This document shows, piece after piece, positions 6,868-13,492 of a stretch of DNA of 13,583 nt. The DNA lies in NCBI GenBank assembly GCA_045126475.1, contig JBGVOL010000098.1, forward strand, positions 1 through 13,583, given 5' to 3'. The notes under the pieces are model-generated. The model searched no databases and was not told where the DNA came from. It worked only from the letters and a program-made list of their open reading frames with translations. Origin of the DNA: SVEL01 sp045126475 (GTDB taxonomy: Bacteria > Bacillota > Clostridia > Lachnospirales > Lachnospiraceae). Positions within the stretch are counted from its first letter, which is position 1; each line of letters begins with the position of its first letter. The position numbers were made by a program, and so were the translations under genes.

Positions 6868-7635
6868 ATGAACCTATATTTTGAACTATTGAAGAAGCCA
6901 ATATTTAGTATGAAAGATGTAAATGTATTTTATGACAATATAGAGAGTGCACGTTCTGCAATTAAACGAATGATGAAGGAAAAAATGGTGGTTAAAATTC
7001 GAAATAATATGTATACCTGTATTAGTGGAGAAACTGGAGCTCCTGTAGCAAACCGTTTTCAGATTGCTAGTCACATAACACCTACTTCTTATGTGTCTCA
7101 TCATACAGCGATGGAATATTATGGTATTACGGACCAGGTTTTTTATGATGTATATGTTTCTTCTGAAACAAGTTTTCGTGAGTTCACATTTGATGGATAT
7201 ACTTATCGCTATGTGATGTCTAAGAGTTTAGAAGGTGTGGATAAGCCTGCTTTTAGTGGAGGAGTTGCGGTAACAAACATAGAGCGTACAATCGTAGATT
7301 GTGTTAAGGATATGGATAAAATAGCCGGAATAGAAGAAGTTGTGCAAAACATAGAGAGTATGGGACGGATGCAGGAAAAGAGAATATTGAAATATCTGGA
7401 ACTTTTTCAGAATCAGTTTCTTTATCAAAAGGTGGGATATCTATTATCCGAACGCCAAGAGCAGATGGGATTGTCGGATGCATTCTTTGATAACTGTAAA
7501 GAGAACATAGGAAAGAGTAAACGCTACCTGACGCGAGACCAAGAGGGTGGTCGATATGATGATGAGTGGAAACTGGTGGTGCCGGATGGCTTATACGATA
7601 TGAAGAACGGAGAGATGTTAGATGCCGATATATAA
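6868..7635 (+). CDS. AbiEi-like antitoxin / transcriptional regulator (type IV toxin-antitoxin)
   Basis: I start at ATG 6868 (255 residues) because AGGGG at 6855-6859 precedes it; ATG 6841 is in frame but overlaps a -10-like box and has no ribosome site. The N-terminal 60 residues look like the winged-helix domain of AbiEi proteins (FSMKDVNVFYDNIESARSAI, then MMKEKMVVKIRNNMY). The middle has the family's ITPTSYVSHHTAMEYYGI and the IERTIVDCVKD element. In AbiE systems this protein represses its own operon and counteracts the nucleotidyltransferase toxin AbiEii, without needing to bind it; these systems can act in phage abortive infection or plasmid stability. The downstream toxin gene overlaps its last 14 bases but is internally deleted, so this is an orphan antitoxin. 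Its codon choice (many GAA, ATA, AAA) is slightly more AT-rich than its neighbours, which fits transfer. The family call rests on recognised motifs, not a search. Confidence 0.8.
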   Translation: MNLYFELLKKPIFSMKDVNVFYDNIESARSAIKRMMKEKMVVKIRNNMYTCISGETGAPVANRFQIASHITPTSYVSHHTAMEYYGITDQVFYDVYVSSETSFREFTFDGYTYRYVMSKSLEGVDKPAFSGGVAVTNIERTIVDCVKDMDKIAGIEEVVQNIESMGRMQEKRILKYLELFQNQFLYQKVGYLLSERQEQMGLSDAFFDNCKENIGKSKRYLTRDQEGGRYDDEWKLVVPDGLYDMKNGEMLDADI

Positions 7636-7861
7636 TAAGACAGAAATAGGGCGAGTGGCACAGCAATACGGCTTTGTAAGAGATACCTTTGAGAAGGTCT
7701 TACATATTATAGAACTGATGCAACTTACAGAGCAAGAGGGTGAGTATATTGATAGATTTATACGCAAGGAATATGTGCCAAAGCTGTTGTACGATGATGA
7801 GGCTGTTGTGGAACGTATAAGAAGACATCCGATGGCGATATGGAAGTGCCGGAAGATGTAA
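7622..7861 (+). pseudogene. AbiEii-like nucleotidyltransferase toxin remnant with internal deletion
   Basis: A 79-codon frame begins at ATG 7622, inside the last codons of the antitoxin gene, with GGAGAG at 7609-7614 giving typical translational coupling. Its first 35 residues (MPIYNKTEIGRVAQQYGFVR, then DTFEKVLHIIELMQ) resemble the N-terminus of AbiEii toxins. Its last 45 (EGEYIDRFIRKEYVPKLLYD, then VVERIRRHPMAIWKCR) resemble their C-terminus. The nucleotidyltransferase core, normally about 200 residues with a GG[ST] motif and a D-x-D pair, is missing. The frame is kept across the junction (about 7715-7735), so it looks like one in-frame deletion. The product cannot be catalytic; it could be a harmless relic or a small protein with a retained C-terminal segment. 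The stop lies six bases from the convergent acylphosphatase gene. Confidence 0.7.
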
Positions 7862-7867
7862 TTACAG

Positions 7868-8143
7868 TTATCTTACATGAAATCCTGTTTCGTGTTCTTC
7901 GTTTTCTATTATTGTTGTATACATACGTTCTATTTGAACATATTCACCTTTATTTATCATTTTTAACACATGGTTTATCTGTTCTTCGGTTCCCTGTATT
8001 TCCATTTCTACTGAACCGTCATATTCGTTGCGAACCCAGCCTGTGACACCTATACCATTGGCAGCGTACTTGGCGCGGAATCTGAAACCTACTCCCTGAA
8101 CACGACCACGGAAGATTATATGCTTTCTGATAATACCTGACAT
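7868..8143 (-). CDS. Acylphosphatase
   Basis: A complete 91-residue acylphosphatase on the minus strand, start at 8143, stop TAA at 7870-7868. It hydrolyses carboxyl-phosphate bonds such as acetyl phosphate or 1,3-bisphosphoglycerate in the cytosol. The active-site loop GRVQGVGFR ends in the catalytic Arg (R21), and the catalytic Asn (N39) is in GWVRNEYDGSVE, which also carries the family's DGSVE. A GAAAGG site (8156-8151) lies upstream. It is convergent with the AbiEii remnant, with six bases between the stop codons and no terminator visible. The gene is monocistronic. Identification is secure. Confidence 0.95.
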   Translation of the reverse strand: MSGIIRKHIIFRGRVQGVGFRFRAKYAANGIGVTGWVRNEYDGSVEMEIQGTEEQINHVLKMINKGEYVQIERMYTTIIENEEHETGFHVR

Positions 8144-8180
8144 GACTGTACCTTTCTTTGTATAATTTTTTGATATATGT

Positions 8181-8209
8181 ATTATAGTACAAGTGGCAGG
8201 ATTAAAAAA
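8181..8209 (-). promoter_or_regulatory. possible promoter of the acylphosphatase gene
   Basis: On the minus strand a consensus TATAAT (8186-8181) stands 38 bases before the start codon. The -35 region at 17 bases is only a T run (8209-8204), so the call rests on the -10 box. Confidence 0.45.
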
Positions 8210-8283
8210 GGGTAAAGATTAAAAGTTATATGATTATGAGATGGGAAACTTAGAACTGGTTGAGTTTAAAAATTTAAGACGGA

Positions 8284-8312
8284 TTTACAGATTTTTTTTG
8301 GTGTGATAAAAT
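8284..8312 (+). promoter_or_regulatory. promoter of the small-protein / MATE operon
   Basis: TTTACA (8284-8289), 17-base spacer, TAAAAT (8307-8312) preceded by TGA, an extended -10. It lies 31 bases before ATG 8344. The in-frame ATG at 8311 falls inside the -10 box and is therefore not the start. Confidence 0.7.
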
Positions 8313-8343
8313 GCAGAGAGAATCAGTGAAAGAAGGTATCATA

Positions 8344-8565
8344 ATGAACGATAAACTTAAAAGCTTGGGAGATAAGGAAATAGGGCTCATATGTAAGGAG
8401 ATGGGTATAAGTCGTGAGGAAGTGTATGAGCTTGACGATGAAGGACTCATGGAGGTTTACGATATAATATTTGACATTGAACTTGAAGAGGATATGAAAG
8501 ATAATGGCAGGATGTCTGAGAAAGCCGTTCTTGCGGCAAATATTTTATCGGCTTTAGAGGAGTAA
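8344..8565 (+). CDS. Small acidic protein of unknown function, co-transcribed with MATE exporter
   Basis: A 73-residue protein starting at ATG 8344, with AGAAGG (8331-8336) seven bases upstream. It is strongly acidic, with clusters EEVYELDDEG and DIELEEDMKD, has no membrane segment and looks mostly helical. The C-terminal part (MSEKAVLAANILSALEE) is a possible amphipathic helix. I do not recognise a family. It ends four bases before the MATE start and shares its promoter, so it is probably made with the exporter, perhaps as a regulator or accessory, but that is only inferred from position. It is real rather than a chance frame because of the promoter, ribosome site and tight coupling. Confidence 0.7.
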   Translation: MNDKLKSLGDKEIGLICKEMGISREEVYELDDEGLMEVYDIIFDIELEEDMKDNGRMSEKAVLAANILSALEE

Positions 8566-8569
8566 CATC

Positions 8570-9925
8570 ATGGAGAGAAAGGCTGATACTGCATATTACG
8601 ATAAGATGACAAAAACGCCTGTGTGGAAGCTTGTGGTAAGTCTTGGAATACCGACAACCATAAGTATGCTTGCAACTAATATTTATAATATGGCGGACAC
8701 ATTTTTTGTGGGAAGCCTTGGCAACAGTGCAAGCGGTGCGGTTGGAATTGTTTTTGGACTAATGGCGGTATTGCAGGCATTCGGATTTATGTTTGGTCAC
8801 GGTGCAGGCAGTATTATTGCAAGAAAGCTTGGAGAAAAGGATATAAAAAGTGCGGAGCTGTATGCTTCTGTCAGCTTTTTTTCAGCACTTATTTCCGGTG
8901 TGATAATAGGCATATTGGGGCTCATATTTATTGAACCATTTATGAGACTTTTAGGAAGCACATCTACGATACTTCCTTATGCAAAGGGCTATGCTGTGTA
9001 TATTCTGGTGGCAGCGCCTATAATGATGGCAAGTTTTGTACTCAATAATATTTTAAGATATGAGGGAAAGGCATATCTTGCAATGATAGGTCTTATTGCA
9101 GGTGCGCTTATTAATATAGTCTGTGACCCTATTTTAATATTTAAGCTTGACATGGGAATACATGGGGCTGGTTTGTCCACGGCGCTGTCGCAGTGTGTAA
9201 GCTTTTTGATTCTTTTAAGCATGTTTCTGAGGAAAAAGACTCAGAGCAGGCTTTCTGTAAGATATATGAGGGAAGGCATTGTAAGACCATTTGTACTTAT
9301 AGTAAAGACAGGTTTCCCAAGCCTTATAAGGCAGGGACTTAACAGTATGTCCACAATGGTATTAAATGGTCTGGCAGGTGTATACGGAGATGCGGCAGTT
9401 GCGGCAATGTCTATTGTCAATAGGATATGTTTCTTTATATTTGCGGTTGCACTGGGAATCGGACAGGGCTTCCAGCCGGTGTCAGCATTTAATTATGGCG
9501 CAAAGAAATATTCAAGAGTCAAGAAAGCCTTTGGATTTACATTTATCATGGGCGAGGTGATTTTAGGCCTGCTTGCCGTTGTCGGATATTTTTTATCGGG
9601 AAGACTTGTGGGAATATTCAGAAATGATGCCGAGGTAATACGCATCGGAACGATTGCGCTTAAGTTTCAACTTGCAGCACTTTTCTTCCAGCCGTTGACC
9701 ATATGCTCAAATATGTTGTTTCAAAGCATAGGGGAAAACCTAAAGGCATCTTTTTTGTCAATGCTAAGAAGCGGAATGTTCTTTATTCCTGTGATTTTTG
9801 TCATGTCACACTTCTTCGGACTAACGGGAATACAGATGTCACAGACAATAGCTGACATACTTGCGTTTTTGGTTACACTGCCCCTTGTTGCAGGATTTTT
9901 GAGAAAGCTTCCTAAGGATGAATGA
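8570..9925 (+). CDS. MATE-family multidrug/toxin exporter (MepA-like)
   Basis: A 451-residue polytopic membrane protein of normal MATE length, starting at ATG 8570. GAGGAG in the last codons of the preceding gene is its ribosome site. About 12 hydrophobic segments are seen. MATE signatures include PVWKLVVSLGIPTTISMLAT, NMADTFFVGSLGNSASGAVG and GHGAGSIIARKLGEKD in the first half, and GIGQGFQPVSAFNYGAKKY in the second. These proteins export cationic drugs or metabolites across the cytoplasmic membrane using a Na+ or H+ gradient; the substrate is unknown here. It is the second gene of an operon with the small acidic protein. Its last 14 bases overlap the 3' end of the convergent metallophosphatase gene. 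Its probable terminator (9971-10012) lies inside that gene. Confidence 0.93.
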   Translation: MERKADTAYYDKMTKTPVWKLVVSLGIPTTISMLATNIYNMADTFFVGSLGNSASGAVGIVFGLMAVLQAFGFMFGHGAGSIIARKLGEKDIKSAELYASVSFFSALISGVIIGILGLIFIEPFMRLLGSTSTILPYAKGYAVYILVAAPIMMASFVLNNILRYEGKAYLAMIGLIAGALINIVCDPILIFKLDMGIHGAGLSTALSQCVSFLILLSMFLRKKTQSRLSVRYMREGIVRPFVLIVKTGFPSLIRQGLNSMSTMVLNGLAGVYGDAAVAAMSIVNRICFFIFAVALGIGQGFQPVSAFNYGAKKYSRVKKAFGFTFIMGEVILGLLAVVGYFLSGRLVGIFRNDAEVIRIGTIALKFQLAALFFQPLTICSNMLFQSIGENLKASFLSMLRSGMFFIPVIFVMSHFFGLTGIQMSQTIADILAFLVTLPLVAGFLRKLPKDE

Positions 9926-10772
9926 AGCCTTTGGCCAGAACTTCTCTCTTTATATAGACAGGAAAGGCAGGCGGACATTGACCGTACACATTGCGGAAAT
10001 GTCCGCTTTTTTCTGCACTCTCATGCCATTTGACAAGGCTTATGTTATAGCCGCACAGCTCTATGCAGGTAATACATCTCGGATGGACGCAGCTTCCACA
10101 GTTGTAGTAGGGGGAGGTCTTACTGCCGAGCATAGGTCTGTGAGTATGACCTGTAAGGAGAATACAGCCTTTATTCTTTGCATATGTTGTAAGTCTATCC
10201 TCAATCTTTTCCTTTTTGGTATTGTTCTTTGCGGCACTGGTGGGATCAAGGACACCGAAGTATTCAACCGGTGTCCAGAGATACCTCACAAGAAATCTTG
10301 AAAGACGCCAGAATACAGAGTTAAATGCATCGGCCTGATGTCCATGGGTTACATATATATCAGAAGCCCCCGTTTCAGATTTTAAGATAACCCCTCCATA
10401 AAATGGTATATTACCTTCAAAGTTTTTAAGCCTGCGCTTTACCATGTCATGGTTGCCGTAGAGCATATACAGGCGTCCTGCCTTGTGGTAAAGTGACAAC
10501 TGCCAGAAAACATTGCTGTGAATTTCAGCGATTTGTTCTAATCTGCGGTTTTCCCACAGCTCGTCGCCGTCGCCTGCTTCAATGTAGGTGTAGCCGTATT
10601 GATAATAATACTGCAATGCTGCAAAATAATTGTTTCCGTTTTTCTGAAAATTGTCGTTATTGTCACCTATTCCGCGGTGGCAGTCACTAAAAAATACATA
10701 TTTTGTATCTTTGTTAACAGGAAGGACAGGGGCGTTTTCAAAGGCCCTGTCAAGACGCTTTGTATAGCTCAT
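9912..10772 (-). CDS. Calcineurin-like metallophosphatase
   Basis: A 286-residue protein on the minus strand, start at 10772 with GGAGAG close upstream. All dimetal phosphoesterase motifs are present in order: SDCHRG (D30, H32), GDGDELW (D68), YGNHD (N107, H108), THGHQ (about H143-H145) and LLTGHTH (H209, H211). It has no signal peptide or clear membrane segment, so it is probably cytosolic or membrane-associated. The sequence between GHQ and GHTH contains the aromatic RFLVRYLWTPVEYFGV, which may be a peripheral membrane or substrate contact. UDP-2,3-diacylglucosamine hydrolase-like phosphatases have a similar motif layout, but the substrate here is unknown. It is the second gene of a minus-strand operon, 12 bases after the DUF4474-like gene. 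Its C-terminal coding region carries a terminator for the opposite strand. Confidence 0.9.
   Translation of the reverse strand: MSYTKRLDRAFENAPVLPVNKDTKYVFFSDCHRGIGDNNDNFQKNGNNYFAALQYYYQYGYTYIEAGDGDELWENRRLEQIAEIHSNVFWQLSLYHKAGRLYMLYGNHDMVKRRLKNFEGNIPFYGGVILKSETGASDIYVTHGHQADAFNSVFWRLSRFLVRYLWTPVEYFGVLDPTSAAKNNTKKEKIEDRLTTYAKNKGCILLTGHTHRPMLGSKTSPYYNCGSCVHPRCITCIELCGYNISLVKWHESAEKSGHFRNVYGQCPPAFPVYIKREVLAKGFIHP
9971..10012 (+). terminator. probable terminator of the MATE operon, inside the opposing gene
   Basis: GCGGACATT (9971-9979) and AATGTCCGC (9998-10006) form a perfect nine-pair stem with an 18-base loop, followed by TTTTTT (10007-10012). It is 45 bases past the MATE stop and lies within the C-terminal codons of the minus-strand metallophosphatase. 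The loop is longer than usual. Confidence 0.65.
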
Positions 10773-10784
10773 AGGCTCTCCGTT

Positions 10785-11690
10785 CTAAATTATTTTTTGT
10801 TTTTGTCTGCAAATACGTTTTGAGACGAAAGGCAGATAATAAAAAATATAAAGAAGCTTATCACCGCTCTTTTTGAAAGGTCTTGTGACAAAGTTAAACC
10901 ATTTACAGTACATTCTGCATAGGAAAAGGGAAATATGACGGACAAACTTCTTAAATACAGAGTATTTTCTGTGACTATTACAAAATGTGAAGTATACCGT
11001 AAGACCACTTATTTTGTATGGAGTGTCCGGCATTGCATTTTTAAGACCACCTAAAAATCCAAACATCATTGGGAAGTCCTTAAAGGTAATGGAAATATTG
11101 ACAAATAGTTCCTGTGGCTTTGAAAAAGTACCAAGCTTGAAGAGGGTCTGCCACCAGTGACGGCCTTTTACATTGCCAAGCATTTTGTATTTACAGTGTC
11201 TGCCGTGACAGTGCCTGTTTAGTTTAAGGGAAATATCAGGCATCTCACCGGGAGATGAAGCTTTGAAAATTGTAGAGTTGTATTTATCGGGTGAAATCAA
11301 TTTGTCTGCATGATATACACCAAGCTCACATCCGCTGTTTATGCCGTATTGACCCTTCCATATTTCTATAAGCCATGTTCTTTTCTTATAATCAAAGTAA
11401 ATCGGCTCGTAGTCAAATACCATATTGAAATACGGTGCAGTCAAATCGTAAAAGGTTGTATAACCGAATATTTTCTGTGTGGCGTCAAGTCTTGAGGTAA
11501 AAATATCCTGACAGGGGTTGTAGGCAAATCCAAAAGGTTCTGCCAAGGTATTTAATAATTTATTCTTTTCGTCAGTGCTTAATGAACAGACTTTTTTAAG
11601 AGCTTTCTTTTTCTTAAAGTGGAATATAATTATCAGTGCAAAAATCAGTAACATAAATATCGCAGGTATAATTATATATAAACAGTCCAT
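10785..11690 (-). CDS. Membrane-anchored DUF4474-like protein
   Basis: A 301-residue protein on the minus strand, start at 11690 with AGGTGAG just upstream, stop at 10787-10785. Residues 4-24 are a membrane segment followed by KKKK, so the bulk is probably on one side of the membrane as a single-pass protein. The body (about 40-240: LSTDEKNKLLNTLAEPFGFA, GYTTFYDLTAPYFNMVFDYE, TWLIEIWKGQYGINSGCELG) matches what I recall of DUF4474 proteins of Clostridia; no function is known for that family. A Cys/His cluster, NRHCHGRHCKYK near residue 160, could bind metal. The C-terminal 60 residues are basic and aromatic, possibly amphipathic. It is the first gene of an operon with the metallophosphatase. 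The family call is from memory and needs a profile search. Confidence 0.7.
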   Translation of the reverse strand: MDCLYIIIPAIFMLLIFALIIIFHFKKKKALKKVCSLSTDEKNKLLNTLAEPFGFAYNPCQDIFTSRLDATQKIFGYTTFYDLTAPYFNMVFDYEPIYFDYKKRTWLIEIWKGQYGINSGCELGVYHADKLISPDKYNSTIFKASSPGEMPDISLKLNRHCHGRHCKYKMLGNVKGRHWWQTLFKLGTFSKPQELFVNISITFKDFPMMFGFLGGLKNAMPDTPYKISGLTVYFTFCNSHRKYSVFKKFVRHISLFLCRMYCKWFNFVTRPFKKSGDKLLYIFYYLPFVSKRICRQKQKII

Positions 11691-11713
11691 AGGCTCACCT
11701 TAGTCATGTTTTT

Positions 11714-11719
11714 ATTATA
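11714..11719 (-). promoter_or_regulatory. -10 box for the DUF4474-metallophosphatase operon
   Basis: Minus-strand TATAAT (11719-11714), 23 bases before the start codon at 11690. No good -35 hexamer is seen at 16-18 bases. The call is tentative in such AT-rich DNA. Confidence 0.3.
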
Positions 11720-11763
11720 TTTTATGTAAGGTTTAGGTTATTTGGTACGTTTATATGTTCATA

Positions 11764-11792
11764 TTGACAAAATATATGTGATATGTTACGAA
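11764..11792 (+). promoter_or_regulatory. possible promoter for the LRR-transglutaminase lipoprotein
   Basis: Consensus TTGACA (11764-11769), 17-base spacer, TACGAA (11787-11792) preceded by TGT as an extended -10. The -10 is weak. It is divergent from the minus-strand operon. Confidence 0.4.
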
Positions 11793-11826
11793 TTAAAATA
11801 ATAGTACATATATTTGGAGAAAATGG

Positions 11827-11877
11827 ATGATTGATGTAGAAAAAAGCAGGCTAAAAAAATTAAAAAGGGCAAGATAA
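11827..11877 (+). CDS. possible 16-residue leader peptide
   Basis: GGAGA (11816-11820) stands six bases before ATG 11827, which opens MIDVEKSRLKKLKRAR and stops at TAA 11875-11877. The peptide is short and basic. It lies between the TTGACA promoter and the lipoprotein gene. Another frame (from about 11871) continues KIKESLYSLPEREDLQV to a stop near the lipoprotein start, so this could instead be a frameshifted scrap of a longer gene. Too short to be sure. Confidence 0.2.
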   Translation: MIDVEKSRLKKLKRAR

Positions 11878-11940
11878 AAGAAAGCTTGTACAGTCTTCCT
11901 GAGAGAGAAGATTTGCAGGTATGTGAGAAAGGGGAATGTT

Positions 11941-13476
11941 ATGAGAAAATATATTAAAAAAATAATAACAGTAACAGTCATGTCGGGTGTTATGCTTACG
12001 TCTGCATGCAGCAGGTCAGACGGAGGAAATCAGGAGAGTACGTCAAAAGAGGCTTCAAAGTCAACTGAGGAGACAGTTGCATCAAATGAGACAACAACAG
12101 CAGACGAAAAAGAAACTGAAAAAAGTATTTTAGACGGTTTTTTCAATTGTGTAAAAAGTGAAGAACCGTTTTTCAGGGTTGATTTTGAGGTAGAGGAAAA
12201 GGATGAAGGTTACAGGGCAGTTTTTTATGCACAGTACACTAATGTGGATTTGTATGAGTGCGGAGGAATACTGTACGGAGAAAAGACAGGTGAGAATACC
12301 TTTGAATTCTCAAATGAATTTGAAACCTATACAGTTTCATGGAACGGAAAAGATAAGCTTCGCATAGAAGGAACATATTTCAATGGAGATTATGAAAGAG
12401 GAGTGAAGGACGGTTACGGCGATGATGACTATATGATACCGGACATCGCCCATTATGAAGCAGATAAAAACGTGGTGACCGGAATAGAGATAGATTCGAC
12501 CCTTGCAAATGCAGTACGACAGGAACTTGGATATGAAAGAGAGCATTGTCTCACTTTGGAGGAATTAGAGAGTATTACATATCTTTATGCATTTGATGAG
12601 CCTATTACCTCATTAAAGGGTATTTCACTTCTTAAAAATCTCATTGACTTAAGAATAAGCAGTGGATTTATTGAAGATATAAGTGAGCTGGCAAAGTTGG
12701 AGAATCTTGAAACTATTGATATAGCAAATTGTTACATAAAGGAAATTCCTGATTTGTCAGGCTGCCATGGGCTTACAACACTGTATCTGTCAGGAAATAT
12801 GATAGAGGATATATCACCTGTAGCTGACATTCCATCACTTAGATATGTAAATTTGGAGAGCAATCACATAAGAAGCATTGAACCGTTAAAAAATATGGAA
12901 GATTTAGAAATACTTGCGATTCAGAGCAATTGTATATTGGATTATGCTACTGTAAGTGAGAGTAAAGGACTTATTGCTGCAATAGACTATGGTTCACAAA
13001 GCACCTATGCAGAGTCACTGGAGATGGAGAACAGGGCAAAACAGATAGTGGCTTTGTTGCCTGACGGGATGAATGAACTTGAAAAAGAGGCAGCCATATA
13101 TAACTATGTTATGGATAATATGGTTTTCGTAGAAAAAACGCGACCGGCACATGCATATGGATATTCAGCTATTGTTGAGGGAGAAGGTGTATGTGGTGAT
13201 TATGCGGAAATGTTCTGTCTTCTTGCAAATCATGCGGGAATTGAAGCATATTTATGTCACAGTGACGACCATGCATGGAATATTGTAAAGATTGACGGAA
13301 AGTATTATCATTGTGATTCTTTGTGGGATGATGATATGACAGAATGGACACATTTTAACAGGAGTACAGGGTATATGTTTAATCTGCCGAGCCATATGTT
13401 TGATGTGAGAAGATTTCCTGCATGTGATGAATCAATGAGTGTACTTGAGTATTGTGACTATTTTGATGCAGAGTAG
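11941..13476 (+). CDS. Lipoprotein with leucine-rich repeats and transglutaminase-like domain
   Basis: I start at ATG 11941 (511 residues), preceded by AAAGGGG; ATG 11923 is in frame but without a ribosome site. Residues 1-22 are a signal peptide with lipobox LTSAC (Cys23), so the protein should be anchored on the outer face of the cytoplasmic membrane. A Ser/Thr/Glu-rich linker (about 24-57) and a beta-rich segment (about 60-165) follow. An internalin-like cap (IDSTLANAVRQELG, LTLEELESI) leads into about five leucine-rich repeats (about 210-340). A transglutaminase-like domain (about 380-480) has a full triad: C418 in GEGVCGDYAE, H444 in DDHAWNIV, D459 in YHCDSLWDD. Such domains act as cysteine peptidases or cross-linking enzymes; LRRs usually bind proteins or glycans. 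A cell-wall or host-surface target is inferred. A membrane-protein gene follows 16 bases later. Confidence 0.9.
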   Translation: MRKYIKKIITVTVMSGVMLTSACSRSDGGNQESTSKEASKSTEETVASNETTTADEKETEKSILDGFFNCVKSEEPFFRVDFEVEEKDEGYRAVFYAQYTNVDLYECGGILYGEKTGENTFEFSNEFETYTVSWNGKDKLRIEGTYFNGDYERGVKDGYGDDDYMIPDIAHYEADKNVVTGIEIDSTLANAVRQELGYEREHCLTLEELESITYLYAFDEPITSLKGISLLKNLIDLRISSGFIEDISELAKLENLETIDIANCYIKEIPDLSGCHGLTTLYLSGNMIEDISPVADIPSLRYVNLESNHIRSIEPLKNMEDLEILAIQSNCILDYATVSESKGLIAAIDYGSQSTYAESLEMENRAKQIVALLPDGMNELEKEAAIYNYVMDNMVFVEKTRPAHAYGYSAIVEGEGVCGDYAEMFCLLANHAGIEAYLCHSDDHAWNIVKIDGKYYHCDSLWDDDMTEWTHFNRSTGYMFNLPSHMFDVRRFPACDESMSVLEYCDYFDAE

Positions 13477-13492
13477 GTAAAGGGTGTTATTA

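Noticed and set aside
7699..7729. Direct repeat CTTACA near the AbiEii deletion junction as a recombination scar
   Set aside because: Only six bases, and both copies remain in the sequence; recombination between two such repeats would leave a single copy.
9918..10301. Plus-strand 127-residue reading frame downstream of the MATE gene
   Set aside because: It is a shadow of the minus-strand metallophosphatase, whose motifs are intact in the other strand; no family motif is seen.
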